Shown here: piece after piece, positions 47,227-59,400 of the stretch
Layout: each line of letters begins with the position of its first letter
How positions within the stretch are numbered: position 1 is the first letter of the stretch
NCBI RefSeq assembly: GCF_029784155.1
Contig: NC_073692.1
Coordinates: forward strand, 319,381,641-319,445,640
Direction: 5' to 3'
Source: Uranotaenia lowii
Lineage: Eukaryota; Arthropoda; Insecta; Diptera; Culicidae
Length of the DNA stretch: 64,000 nt
Translations under genes and position numbers: made by a program
The notes under the pieces: generated by a model
What the model was told of the DNA's origin: nothing
Databases searched by the model: none
Seen by the model: only the letters and a program-made list of their open reading frames with translations

Positions 47227-47687
47227 CTGCAAAGTGGAACAGAGAGAGAGAGATAGGGGGAAAATTGAATCAAAAATTAGTTCATTCCCATCGGCTTATG
47301 ATAGGCTGTTACTTGATGTTTTCTCGATACAGGTACTTATCGGATTGTTAGGAAGTGGTTCTCAAATTTTGTAATAAAAATTTGTTATAAACTTATTAGA
47401 GGTTTTAGAATGGTAATTTTTAAGTTCCAAAAGTTCCTATACTGATAACAAATGATTTCCACAGTTTATTAAAAAATTCTTGGTACCTCTTCTTAATGAA
47501 ATATACAACAAACAAAGTCAAACATAATAAACAGAACATATGAAAACTCCACAATCAAGCTTTTGCTGATGATATTATTGTTTTTGATTTACAAAACGTT
47601 AGAATCAAGGGAAAGCTAAAAATCGTATTTAACATAAAAAAAAAAAATGCTTTTCCGTTTTCTTTTCAAGAAAAAATAATTCTGCCA
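47227..47687. other. Intron upstream of the IQ exon
   Basis: Begins with the pyrimidine-rich acceptor tract of the exon (AGAGAGAGAGATAGGGGG on the plus strand), then AT-rich sequence with no gene. Confidence 0.5.
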
Positions 47688-47915
47688 CAGATCGTGGCCT
47701 AGAGGATAGCGTTCAAGTCTTCTAAGCCAGAGGTCATGAGATCAAATCTTGGCCACGGCATACAGTAGATACTCTTTCTGTGGGGTGATGGTATAGCATT
47801 TGTTAAATGCTAGCCATCATGTCCTTGAAAGATGTACGCCTTAGTTGAGTTGAGTTTGAATTACGTCTCTTCAAAGAAACATCAAAAAAGTTTCACTGGG
47901 ATGTGTGTATTTGAT
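47688..47915 (+). mobile_element. tRNA-derived SINE, copy 2
   Basis: The head reads ATCGTGGCCTAGAGGATAGC (box A region) and GGTCATGAGATCAAATC (decayed box B), then TTGGCCACGGCA closing the tRNA-like fold. The body has TGTCCTTGAAAGATGTACGC and CTCTTCAAAGAAACATC, as in copy 1. The end is GGGATGTGTGTATTT. Similar TTTTCTTTT-AA-AAAAA sequences lie on both sides (about 47658 and 47923) and may be the target duplication. Confidence 0.75.
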
Positions 47916-49822
47916 TTTCTTTTAAAAAAAGCTGGTGCAGTTAGAAAAAAATAACTAAGGTACAATAAGAAGAATATACAGATTTTAAAATAAATATTCG
48001 ACTTCGAAATTCAAAACCAAATCAAGAAACTAAATGTAAAATCTTCTTCATAGAAACCGTTTCATAAAAGAAATAAAATGATTCGAGTCAGGATAAAGAT
48101 TTAAAGTCGAATTGAAGTTCTTAATTCTTATGTTGAAGGAATAATTCCAATAAACCAAGAAACAATTTCCAACATTCACAAAATTTCAATGCTCAAAATA
48201 AAAATAAACTGGAATAAAAAAATGATAATCTTTAATCTGGAGTTATATGAAAGTCACACATAATGTAATACTCTACACTTATATATTTGAACTAGAAATT
48301 AAAAAGTCTACTAAGTAGTCAGAATCCTTACTCATACATACATCAAAATTTGGTTTCATGCTCGGAATTTTTTTTAATGGAGACTGTTTGGAATATTGCA
48401 TTATTCTGATTTTAAAAGAAAAATTCAAAGGTTAAAACCATTAATTGATATTTTCATTTGATTCTAGATTGAAGTTGCTGAATAAAATGATAAGTTCAGT
48501 GCAGTTTAGCTCTACGTTTGAGATTGGATTGCCGATTGTTTAAAAAATCGAAATTAAAAGCAAATTTCTGATGACTTGGTAAAATTTCAATTAATATAAT
48601 TTATCTTAAATTAAAAACAAATTTCAGAATTAGATTCAAAATCCTGAATGAAACAAAAGTTCACTTCATTTTGAACTTGAATTTTTCTACATTTTAGTTG
48701 AGAATTCGTTATTTAAATCAGATCAACGGTTGAGAATTGGAAACTCAATTTTTAAATTCATTATCCAAAGTTGTCATATTTTAGGGATCAGAATTGAACA
48801 TGTTTTTTGTGAATACTAATTCTTATTTCGCAATCAGATTCCAATAAATGTTTGAATTCATATTCAGATCATAGGTTCAGAATTCGGATTCAACCTAGGG
48901 TGGCCCTTGTTTTCCAACTTCTTTGGAACCAACTTCTCACCCCACAATCTTGATCAATGATAAAAAAAATACTGGAAAAGTTGAGTTCCACAGTTTTAAC
49001 TCAAAGGCAGCCTCAAAGACCTACAAATTTGTATGGATTTTTTTATGGAAAAAGTGGAAATTTTCGATAACAAAAAAAAATCGTTTTTAATTCTGACAAT
49101 ACTGCGGAGCAACACAAACTTTATGACGTAGAGATTCTAATGCGAGGAACAATTTTGTACAACACTTTAAACACGTTTTGACGTACGTAAAAAAAAGTTA
49201 CAGGGATTTCAAGCTAGTTTTTAATATATTTCCATATCCAATCAGTGGATCAACAAAAAAAAAAAGGCCGGGATCTATTTTATAACTTACCTTAAATGTT
49301 AGCTGTCTTTGATATTTTAAAATATTGTAATATTGATAAACTTTTTCAAAATTTAAACTACAGTCCTACAGTGGTGCCAGATATAAAATATATTTCTGTT
49401 GAGTGAAGATTTTCACAGCGCGGCTCTAATATGTTTGAAAAGATGTGATAACTCATTGAGAACAAGCAAATGTTAATAACTCAAATTGTCTTTTAGTACC
49501 TACTTATGACATGTTTTTTTTTCCGCTAAATATGTGGATAACAACGTTTAACTAGTAATTGTAGTACCTAATCATTGTCTCTAAATAGTTAAATGTTTTC
49601 CACTCAGAACTTTCGTATTTTTGGAACTCAATGTTGATTTTCAATAATTTAACGTTAATTCAAAGACATTTGAAATGTGATTCAAAAAATCAAATTTGTT
49701 GATATTTGGTGTCCTTGGAGTCTTCTTTAGTTTAATTTAAATTAAGTAAATTATGTCGTAAATTTCTTCGTCATATCTTTTAATTGATGTTTTGAATTTT
49801 TTAAACTCGTTGAAAATGTAGG
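47916..49822. other. AT-rich intron
   Basis: No gene. A phrase TAGGGTGGCCCTTGTTTTCC at 48897 resembles the ends of the TA-flanked elements, but no partner end was found. Confidence 0.4.
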
Positions 49823-49824
49823 TA

Positions 49825-51942
49825 CCGTAATTCGGGGTAAGATTGAACACGTTTTTTAAAATTTTCGATTATATTTTCTCTTAAGGAGAATGTGGTATAT
49901 TTCATATTTTTAAAACCAGTACTGGACTCCTAAGAACGTAAAACTTGGCTGCAGAAATTAATCAGACTAGGGTGGGTGTACCCTCCTCCGTCGTATCCCT
50001 CTGATTCGTCGCAATTCATGAATGCATGTTTTAGAGCCGAAAAATCACTTTTCACTTTAATTGGTTACTTCACATGATAAACTTAAGCTTGTGAATTTAT
50101 TTTCTATCACAAATTTGTCACTTGTAAAACTATTTCTTAATTTATTTGATATTGAAATCACGAAGTGATTTGAATTATTGACGCACTCCGCCATATTGAA
50201 AAACGAACTTAGTGATCCCCCCAACGTGTTTCTTTGTTTTATCGCTTCCTGTCAATGTATATAACGATCAAAATCATAAAACTCGACAGAAAAGTGTTGA
50301 AATAAAATTCGAAAAATGATTTTAAACTAATCTGAACTATATAAATTTGTCAATATTCGATTGAAATCGAATCGCTCGGGCCCCATAATTCGTCGTAATT
50401 TTGCGACAGGAATAGGAAACCGTTTTGCAAGAATTGGAATTAGACCGTTTCATTTTTACTATTTTTTGCTGAACACAGTCGGACTCATAGAGAATGGGCA
50501 TAATGGATTTAAAGGTAATCACAACACAATACAGTAATTTTGTTTATTTTGAAGCTAGGAACTTGATGCGCTGGGAGATAAGTGCAAAAAGTCTATTTAT
50601 ATTAATAAATTACTTGAATGTATTCAGCATTGCTTATAATGCATCCGTTCAAATGAACAAAGAATTGATGGATTTTATTGCTAAGTTATTGGTGTTTTAC
50701 AAATTATTTACTAACAGTATCGTGCATAATTAAATAGACGTTTGGGTGCACGCAAGAATATCTCCAACTTTCACATTTCTAACATTCAACTCCAATGACA
50801 TTGTTTCTTCAAAATTATTTCATATTTTAAGATTCGATTATTTTTGGTTCTATTATCTGATGACACTAAACCTTTCTCAAGTGTTTGAAACATGAGATAC
50901 ATCAATTATTTGAAAATTAGACTTTTTAAACTTCTTGCATTCAAACTGCAATATCTCACATACGAACAAACGCTTTGCTCTACAGAATGGTCACTGAGAG
51001 ATTCTTGAAAACTAAAACCAAAACTTCTCCAGTTTTCAGAAATTATCTAAATGGGGATCAACTTGAGGAAAAAATTTCAATTCCTGGACCAAAAATCTCG
51101 ATTTTTATTGAATCTTTACGATGCATGGAAAAACGATGAAACAAATTCCCGTTGAAGGTCAAAACGACAAGAGAATTTGGATGAATGGATCATTTAAACT
51201 TTGAAATAAGAGTTCATGATTCTCTGGTTTAGATCTCATTACAAGTTTGGATAAAAAATCGGTAGATAATCGGTACCTACTTATTTTCGTTTAAAAACCG
51301 ATTTCATCTCTATTTCGAATTTGATGTTTGAACAGTCATAAAAGATACAAAACACCTTCTGAACATCTGTGTTTCTTAGTTAAGATTTCTTCGCGGTCCA
51401 AAAAAAACAACATCGCTATCCTTGAAGTGTTAAGGCCGAACAACAATTAAAATCGATAGATGGACAATGAGGCTGCATAAAATAAGGGGCTAAATTTTTT
51501 ATCATTACTTATAAAATTTCAACTACAAAAAAAAAAAGAAATTTTGCCTTCATTCAATTCCCTAGAACCTCGCACTATTCCTCTGTTATTTTTATCAAAG
51601 ACAACATCAAATCTATACATTTACTTAGGAAAAAAGTTGAACTCTCATATAAATCAATTTATTGCTTCTAAGCGCTTTGATTTTATCAGAAAGTGTGTTT
51701 GTTTGCGAGACTTAGAAAAAATAGAAATTTCAAGATTTTAAAATTACATTTTTACTTTCATTTGAAATTTTCAGAAATAAACCAAATTTGAGTTTCTAAT
51801 TTGAAACTCAACTCATCAGTTTTTAAACGTAGAAAAAAGTTTTGAGATATTTGAACTTTAGACTTAGTTATTGATGATTTTCTGGAAAAAAAATCATGTT
51901 AATCGAAGTTACCCCGGTGATCGATGTTACCCCGTTTTACGG
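49825..51942. mobile_element. TA-flanked element, 'CGGGGTAACATCGAT' family, 2.1 kb
   Basis: TA at 49823-49824 and 51943-51944. The left end reads CCGTAATTCGGGGTAAGATT, the right on the minus strand CCGTAAAACGGGGTAACATC, followed there by a second CCGGGGTAACTTCGAT. No transposase frame; the open frames inside (50337-50733, 51544-51741) show no known domain. Same architecture as the elements at 3943 and 39276. Confidence 0.7.
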
Positions 51943-51944
51943 TA

Positions 51945-53996
51945 ATGTACCTATAGAAAGTCGGAAAAACTTGCAATGTCTGAAGAGTGTCAAAGTAGTT
52001 TTAAGGCATTTGAACTGCTTTGGCTTTTAGAAACTACTTTTTATCAGATTTATTTTAAAGCTATTAATCCCGACCATAAACAAAAAAAAAAACAAAGGAT
52101 CTAAAGATTGTTCTGCAAAACAACAGTTCCTTCAAATTCCTGTTACATCTATATGACGAATCTTCAAGAATGTTTTTTCATGTCAAGAGTGAATCCCTTG
52201 AATTTGATGAAAATATTGAACAGTGAGAAAATTTGGACCACAATTCCAAAAAGTCGAAGCCAAAGGCTAGAAGGCTTGAAATACTTCTTAAATTACCTTT
52301 TTTCAGAAATTCAAATCAGCCATCGGGTTAGATTTGAGACATTTCAATTACTTATAATTTCGCCCTTAAAACCCTTAAAAACTGTTATTATCTACTTTGT
52401 AAAAATTAATTTGATCGAAAAAGTTTTTCAGTTGAAATGTTGTTGGTAAACATTTAAATGTGATGTGAATTTATCATGAAGATTAAAGAAATGCTACAGA
52501 AGTTACATTCTCTACAAATTATCACACTTTCACGAAAAAGGTATTTTAATCAATCAACTTTTTAAAAGATAAGTTCTTAAACAAAACTGCATATCTTAAG
52601 CATAAACCAGTCAAACGGTCTGAAGTTTTGGGCGTTGTTGAGTGCATTCTTAAGCTTAAAATTTATATTCATTTTGTTAAAATCAATCAATTTCCAATTG
52701 ACATAAATAAATTATTTTATGGAATGACATTTTGTTCATAGGGGTAAGGAGGGCAAACAGATTGTGTCCGTTTACCTTTTTATCTGAAAAATAGTCCTAT
52801 TTAAGTGTTAAAGAACCTTTTAGTTCGTATTATGGACTGACTTAAAATTTCATGTTGCAAGAACATACGTTTTGTGCATTGGACGGTCTATTGGGACGAC
52901 CCCCTTTAAATGGATCTAAATATCTCCAAAATGGATTGCATTTGAACTAGAAGTTCTAGTAATTAGCTTCCGTTCCAAATATCAGCTCAATAGACAACAT
53001 GTTAACTGAGCTTTTAGAAGCCTTTGCCTATGCATCTATTGGGCACAGACAACCTGTTTTAAATATTTTTTTTTAAATTTTGATGTCAAACGTGTGTATG
53101 TTAAAAACTATTCTTTTGATCGAAAAACTTTCTATGGAGGAAATGAAGGTGTTAGTATGAAATTTAATGTAAAAATATAAAACAAAATATTTATCAATGA
53201 TTTCAAGAAATACTCTTACTTTTTTATAAAATCTCTTTTAAATCTTTGTACATGACTTAAAACATGTATTGATCTATTATTTTTACCATAGAAGCAAAAC
53301 CTTTGCAAAATCATGATATTGCACACAAACTCACCATAAAAAAACAATTGTAATCTGGCTGGAACCTTTTCATGAGCAGGCATCTCGAAAAATTGGATCT
53401 CTTAAATCCGGTTTTAACATAAATTTCTATGTACATCAGAACACATCTGTCACATTGCGTAAAAATCGGTTGCACAGATTGCGATCTATTTAACTGCTCA
53501 CTGCTCACTCACACTTCAACAAAATAAGCATTCAAAAATCACGTTTTGATCTCATAAGAATTATATTAGATGAGCACATGAGTTAATAAATCAACGAACA
53601 TGAAAGCGCACAAACGTTGTCCAGAGCAACAGTTATTGACTTTTAAAATGGACGACAGTTTTTCTGGAAGCTTCAAAAATTGAGTTAATGTATCTATCAC
53701 AATTTAAAAATTGCAAAATTTAACTGTGGAATGGAAATGGTTTGTAGAGTGTCTGAAAATGATAATTTTTTCTAATTTCAAAATCTTTGATGTTTTTTAA
53801 ACTTTGACATAAAAAATCAGTGTTTTTTTTTTAATTTTAAGATAGAGATTGAGATTTGCAGGTTTTAAAGTAAGTTTTGAAATGCAAAATGCAAAAAAGA
53901 TGTTTGTTGAATGTTGTTTTTTAAGGTTTCTATGATAGCTTTCTATAGTATAACTAATTTGCCACTTTTAAATAAAATTATCTTGGTCTTGTTCTA
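51945..53996. other. AT-rich intron
   Basis: No gene or complete element. A possible fragment begins at 52738 (TAGGGGTAAGGAGGGCAAAC), like a TA-element end, without a clear partner. Frames at 52108-52449 and 53311-53508 show nothing recognisable. Confidence 0.35.
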
Positions 53997-54004
53997 TCAA
54001 TGAC

Positions 54005-54888
54005 CAGTGTTCGGCATCGCTTACTGAAAAGTTAGCGGCGCCAATAAGATCGCTACCTCGGTCAAAGTTAGCGGTCGCTAATTAAAACCGCTGAATGATG
54101 CGTAAAAGTTATCGATCTATAATAAAGCGCTAATCGCTAATCGATAGTAGACAGTTTTGAAAAAGATAAGCAAAACACAAATTTTGCAGCCTTCTTTAAT
54201 TATAATATTGACTAGAAAAATGGTTAAAGAATATTTATAGGGGCAGTTTTCAAACTTATTTTGTGATATTTCTGTCCATATCAGTTGTCCACTTTTAGTT
54301 TTTTAGCGTATTTGGTGGAAAGTTAAAGGAAAAACTTTTGAAACAAAATTTTCAAATTATTCACCTGTTTATCATTTTTTTACATCAGTTGCAAATGCAA
54401 ATATTCTCTTTAGGTAGATGTTTTTTTTTGCCCGAAATAGTTTTCATCTTTTTTTGCATTAATACTCATAAGATTGATTGATTTATTGGTTTTTTGTTCT
54501 GGAAATTTCATTTTTTCACAACTTTTTCGTATCTTTTATATTCAAAGAAGACTTATGATTCAAATTCAAGTGAAAGCAATTCAAAAAGACGCTTTTTACT
54601 ATGATTCCAGTCGAAATCGAGATCGAATAGCTTCTGAAATCAATCTATAAGGAAAATTTTAAAAACCTGATCGGATTCAAATTTTTTAATCTGAATAATG
54701 CCGAATTTATGATCTTGGCCAAATTAACACTTCAAAGAGGTAGCGTTCTTCAGTTAGCGGAACTAAAAATTAGCGAAACTTTCTTATCCGCTAGCTGAAG
54801 AAAAATTTAGCGAGAAAATTAATTCGCTAACCGAAAGTTAGCGGACTAATTTGCGATTAGCGGATTAGCGTTTTTGTGCCGGACACTG
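54005..54888. mobile_element. Non-autonomous hAT MITE with TTAGCG arrays
   Basis: Perfect 8-bp target duplication TCAATGAC at 53997-54004 and 54889-54896. Ends inverted: CAGTGTTCGGCA left, CAGTGTCCGGCA on the minus strand right, a classic hAT CAGTG start. Many GTTAGCGG, GCTAAT and TTAGCGA words crowd both ends (54035-54140 and 54750-54870). 884 bp without coding capacity. Confidence 0.9.
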
Positions 54889-54896
54889 TCAATGAC

Positions 54897-55130
54897 TCAA
54901 GATTCCTGCAGGTCTATCTGATAGACCTAGACCAACTTTATCATATTATTTGGCTAAAATGTTAACCAAATAAGTAGTTAAATTTTCACCCATGCTTCTA
55001 AAACGTAGCTGTACATTAGAGTGGTAATGGATGTATAGGGGAAAAAAATTAATCAATATTGCACAAGCGAACGACAGACAGAAGGAGTTAATTCCGGTTT
55101 GATAACAATCTTTATTATCGATTCAGATGT
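54897..55130. other. Spacer before BEL/Pao element
   Basis: Short host sequence; its last five bases GATGT are the BEL target duplication. Confidence 0.5.
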
Positions 55131-55743
55131 TGTTGAGGATTCAGGGGGTAGCTTACCGGGTTCAAATTGATCGGAGGCTTTACCATTTGCTGCTTCCGTG
55201 GCACAGCAATGAACAGCAACAGCAGCGGGTACACCTCGGGAGAGTCAATCAATTAGCGCTATTGACTCGGTTTGTTGCGCGCTTCTCCACTGGCTAACAG
55301 GTTGGGCGGAAGGTTTTTGTGTGCACTTAATCAGTCCACAATTCGTCGCACAGCACAGTATCCGTCGTTCCGGTTTTCGGATGTGAATTAGAACGCACTA
55401 ATAGACGACCGACTTACAAAAAAAACACCACTTTATTACTTCTACAAACTCGACCGACAAAACAAACAATCAAAGTACGGACTAGATGTTGCCGCCACGA
55501 GATTTATTTTCTACTGGTTTATGCTGACTTGTTGTTGTTGCATCAGCTGGTTGGTGAGTTACCGTTTCAAAACAGTTCATCCGGTAACTCACTGCTATGC
55601 TATTTCTTATACTAGGATGGTTCATTTTTTACATTTTACAATAAATAGAAAATAATTATAGAAATTTTACACATAACAATTAATTAATTTAAGGTTGCAA
55701 ATATTGTTACTTTTCGTTTCGGTATTAGGTTTGGTAACAAACA
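55131..55743 (-). repeat. BEL/Pao 3' LTR
   Basis: Same length and, as far as I can read, same sequence as the 5' LTR. It should supply the poly(A) signal; AATAAA words occur on the minus strand in the LTR. The region just before it (GGTGGCCGGAA on the minus strand) is only weakly purine-rich as a polypurine tract. Confidence 0.93.
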
Positions 55744-55789
55744 TTCCGGCCACCTTGAAATGGCACGGACATTTCAACATAAATTTCGG

Positions 55790-56465
55790 TGACATTGGGG
55801 AGCCTTCATCTGTTTCCTTTATCTTCGGCTGCGTGGACCAACGAGACGCATCATGGCACCAGGGGAGCAGGAGGAGCGATTGGTACTGGGCGGTACGGAC
55901 ACCATCTGGAGCTTTGCTTTCTGGAACAAAGAGGAACCCAGTAGACCAACAAACATAAAATAAAATGATTGGAACCGCAATCACCTGGTGCTAATGGTTT
56001 TCATACAGGAGCTAACTTAGAGTGTAGCTCTACTCATATAAGCTGCGACCACCGACTACTGCTATCAATAAGCCAGTGCTAGGAATCCGATGGGAGGAGA
56101 TGTCCACCACACGAAGCCGGAAATGATGAAGTGCGACCACACTTGGAGCGTTGATTTCTGCGGAGCAAGAAGGAACCCAGTAGCCCAACAAACAAAATAA
56201 GGGGGTATTGGAATTGCAATCACCTGATTTTCAAAATTGATATACAGGAGCTAACTTAGAGTGTAGCTCTACTCATTCAGGCTGCAATCTGCGACTACTG
56301 GATCTGGGAGGTCCGCAATATACAGGCGGAGACGACGACAAGTGGTTCTGGGAAGCAAAAGGGAACCAAGTAGACCAACAAACAACCTTTAAAAATATTG
56401 GAACCGCAATCACCTGATCCATGAAATTTCGTACAGGAGCTGTCTTAGAGTGCAGCTCTACTCAT
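55790..56465 (-). repeat. Three tandem repeats after gag-pol, each with a conserved small frame
   Basis: Units start ATGAGTAGAGCT at 56465, 56276 and 56037 (spacings 189 and 239). Each has AGCTCCTGTA-, then CAGGTGATTGC (56416, 56226, 55987), then TTTGTTGG(T/G)CTACT(G/T)GGTTCC. From CAG all three stay open and encode QVIA(V/I)PI...VCW(S/A)T-F followed by different tails of 30-100 residues; the last continues into the LTR. The first ATG overlaps the gag-pol stop as ATGA. The frames are hydrophobic at their start. No known domain; function unknown. Confidence 0.7.
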
Positions 56466-59400
56466 TGGTTGTTTTCAGGAACTGCGGTGACCGGTTCTCC
56501 AACGGGCTGCTCATCAGCTGGATTGGGTTCGGGTTGTTCTGGTACGGGTAACAGAGCAAGTTTGTTGACACACCTGGAAACGACATCTCGCTTCGCAGTG
56601 CGTAAGGTGACCACTCGTACGACGCCGTCTTTCCCAGGATGAACGGCTGTGATGATCCCTAGTGGCCATTGGGCTGGCGGAAGCAGATCGTCTTGGATGA
56701 TCACCATTTGGTTGGGCTGGATTACAGTTGATGGTCTACGGTGCTTGGTGGCTCGGGCTTGAAGCTGCTGCAGATATTCTGGGTACCATCTACGCCAGAT
56801 TCGTTGGAACCGTTTCTGCGTGAGCTTCCAATGCGACAGTTGATTGTCCGGAACAGTTGCGACGTCTTCTTCGGGTGGAGATCGCAGGCTTTCACCGACA
56901 AGGAAATGTCCAGGTGTCAGGGCTTCTAACTCGTCGGATTCGGTTGGCATCGGAATCAAGGGTCTGGAGTTCAGACACATCTCCACCTCGGCTAGTAACG
57001 TCGTCATGTCTTCGTAGGAAATGTTGGAGTGGCCTATTTCTCTCAATAGATGGTGCTTCGCTGATTTCACTGCTGCTTCCCATAGACCTCCGAAATGGGG
57101 CGATCGAGGTGGTATGAAATGCCACGCAACTCCAGATTCTGCACACCAATCCAGGATGTTCTTGCGTCCTCCGTGTTCGGTTTTCAGCATCTGGTAAATT
57201 CTGTGCAACTCGTTGTTTGCACCTCGGAACGCAGTGCCATTGTCGCTGTGGATCTCGTGGGGAAAGTTTCGGCGGGCAGAAAATCGGCGAAGAGCAGCGA
57301 TGAAGGCCGGCGTGGAGAGATCAGACACCAACTCGATGTGAACGGCACGTGTGGTAAAGCAAACGAAGATGCAAACGTATGCCTTCGTTGGGCCTCGGTT
57401 ACGGACGAGAGACTTGATGTAAACTGGTCCGCAATAGTCCACACCAGAAACGGCAAACGGTCTTCGGGGCGCAACACGGGACGTAGGCAAATCTGCGATA
57501 CTTTGCTGGATCATCTTTGGTCTGCATCGGAAACATTTGTGGCACTCATGGAATGTGCGGCGCACTAGATTGCGTCCACCAATGATCCAGTACTTTTGAC
57601 GGATCGTGGCGAGCATTAGTTGTGGGCCGGCGTGAAGTAAATTCCCATGATAATACTTCGCCAACAGTTTTGAAAGTGGGTGTTTCGCGAGCAGAATAAT
57701 TTGATGCTTCGTAGCTTCTGGAACGATTGCATTGGCCAGAACTCCTCTAATCCGAATGACTCCATCCGAATCCAGTTTTGTGCGAATGTACTTCAACTGC
57801 GATGAAGATGGAAGGCGGCCGGTCGATGCTAGGGTGGCTAACTCCTCAGGAAAACTCTGTTTCTGGGCAAGACGACAAAGTGTCAAATCTGCTTCATGCA
57901 GATCGGCGGTGGTAAGCGCTTGGAATGGGTCCATTTTCGTCTTCCGTGCAGCAGCTTTCAACAAGCGGAAGTATCGCATGCAGTGAGCGATGGAGCGCCT
58001 AAGTTTTTGGTAACTGGAGTACATTCCAAAGATACGATCTGCAAACTCGTCATCCTTCACGACAGCTGGAAGCGCAGCAACTGGAACTCTCATCTCACTC
58101 GTCGAACTGGTTTGGCAGGCTGACAACTCGGTTCGTGGCCACTGCGAAGGCGGTAACTGGAGCCATGGAGAACCAGTCCACCAAAGCGGATGATTGACGA
58201 GCTCAGGCGGACTTATTCCACGGGACAGAACATCGGCTGGATTCGATTCTCCGCGAACATGCATCCACAAATCTACATCGGTCGAATTCTGGATCTTAGA
58301 CACTCGGTTGGCCACAAATGTCTTCCAGCGATTGGGCGGTGATTGTAGCCACTGAAGAACCGTCGAGGAATCAGTCCAGAAGAACATTTCGGCAGGCAAC
58401 TTGAGAGCACGGTTGACCTTCTCCGATAGGCTGACAGACAGAACGGCTCCACAAAGTTCCAAACGGGCAATGCTATGGTGGCTCTTCAGCGGGGCGACCT
58501 TCGACTTCGATGTCAGCAATACGACACGGACGACTCCATCACATTCCGACCGAATGTAGCAGCAGCTGCCGTAGGCCTTCTCCGACGCGTCCGAAAAGAA
58601 ATGCAACTGAAAGGATGTGGCATTGGCGGAAGACACGTATCGAGGAACTTGGATCGTGGCGATGGTATCCAGCGTGCTATGGAACTCCTTCCAATCGGCC
58701 TGGTACGACGCTGGTAGTGGGCGATCCCACTCGAAAGATTCTCCGTTCTCTGTTCGAAGTCCCCACAAACGCTGCATGAACAGTTTGGCGACGGTTATAA
58801 TCGGTCCAACCAAACCAAGTGGATCGAAAATCTGGGCGATGTACGACATAATCTTGCGCTTTGTGAGTACTGGAGCTGGCAGGGGCAATTGGACTCGAAA
58901 TCGTAGTACGTCAGACCTTGTTTCCCAAACAAGTCCGAGCGTAGAGACAGCCTGATCGTCCTGCAGGCTGTGGATTTCGGATACGGCTAAATCTTCTCGA
59001 GGAATACCACGAAGCGCTTCAGGAACATTGGATGCCCATTTCTTGAGTGGTAAACCGGCAGAAGCAGCTAGAGCGGATGCTTCTCGGCGGAGTTGAACAG
59101 CGGATTCGACATCTTCGGCACCAGTCAAACAATCGTCAACGTAGAAGTCGTTCTTAAAAGCTGGGGCGGCAACAGGAAAACGACTGATTTCATCCTCAGC
59201 GAGGCGTTGTAAAGCGCGGGTGGCCAAAAATGGTGCTGAAGCGAAACCGTACGTAACAGTCTGCAGCTCAAATGTTGCGAGAGGCTCTTCGGGACCTTGG
59301 CGCCAGAGAATTCGTTGGTACGTACAGTCGTCCAGGTGCAGTTGTATTTGGCGATACATCTTTTCAATGTCGGCTACGAGTGCGATTGGGTGGGTTCGGA

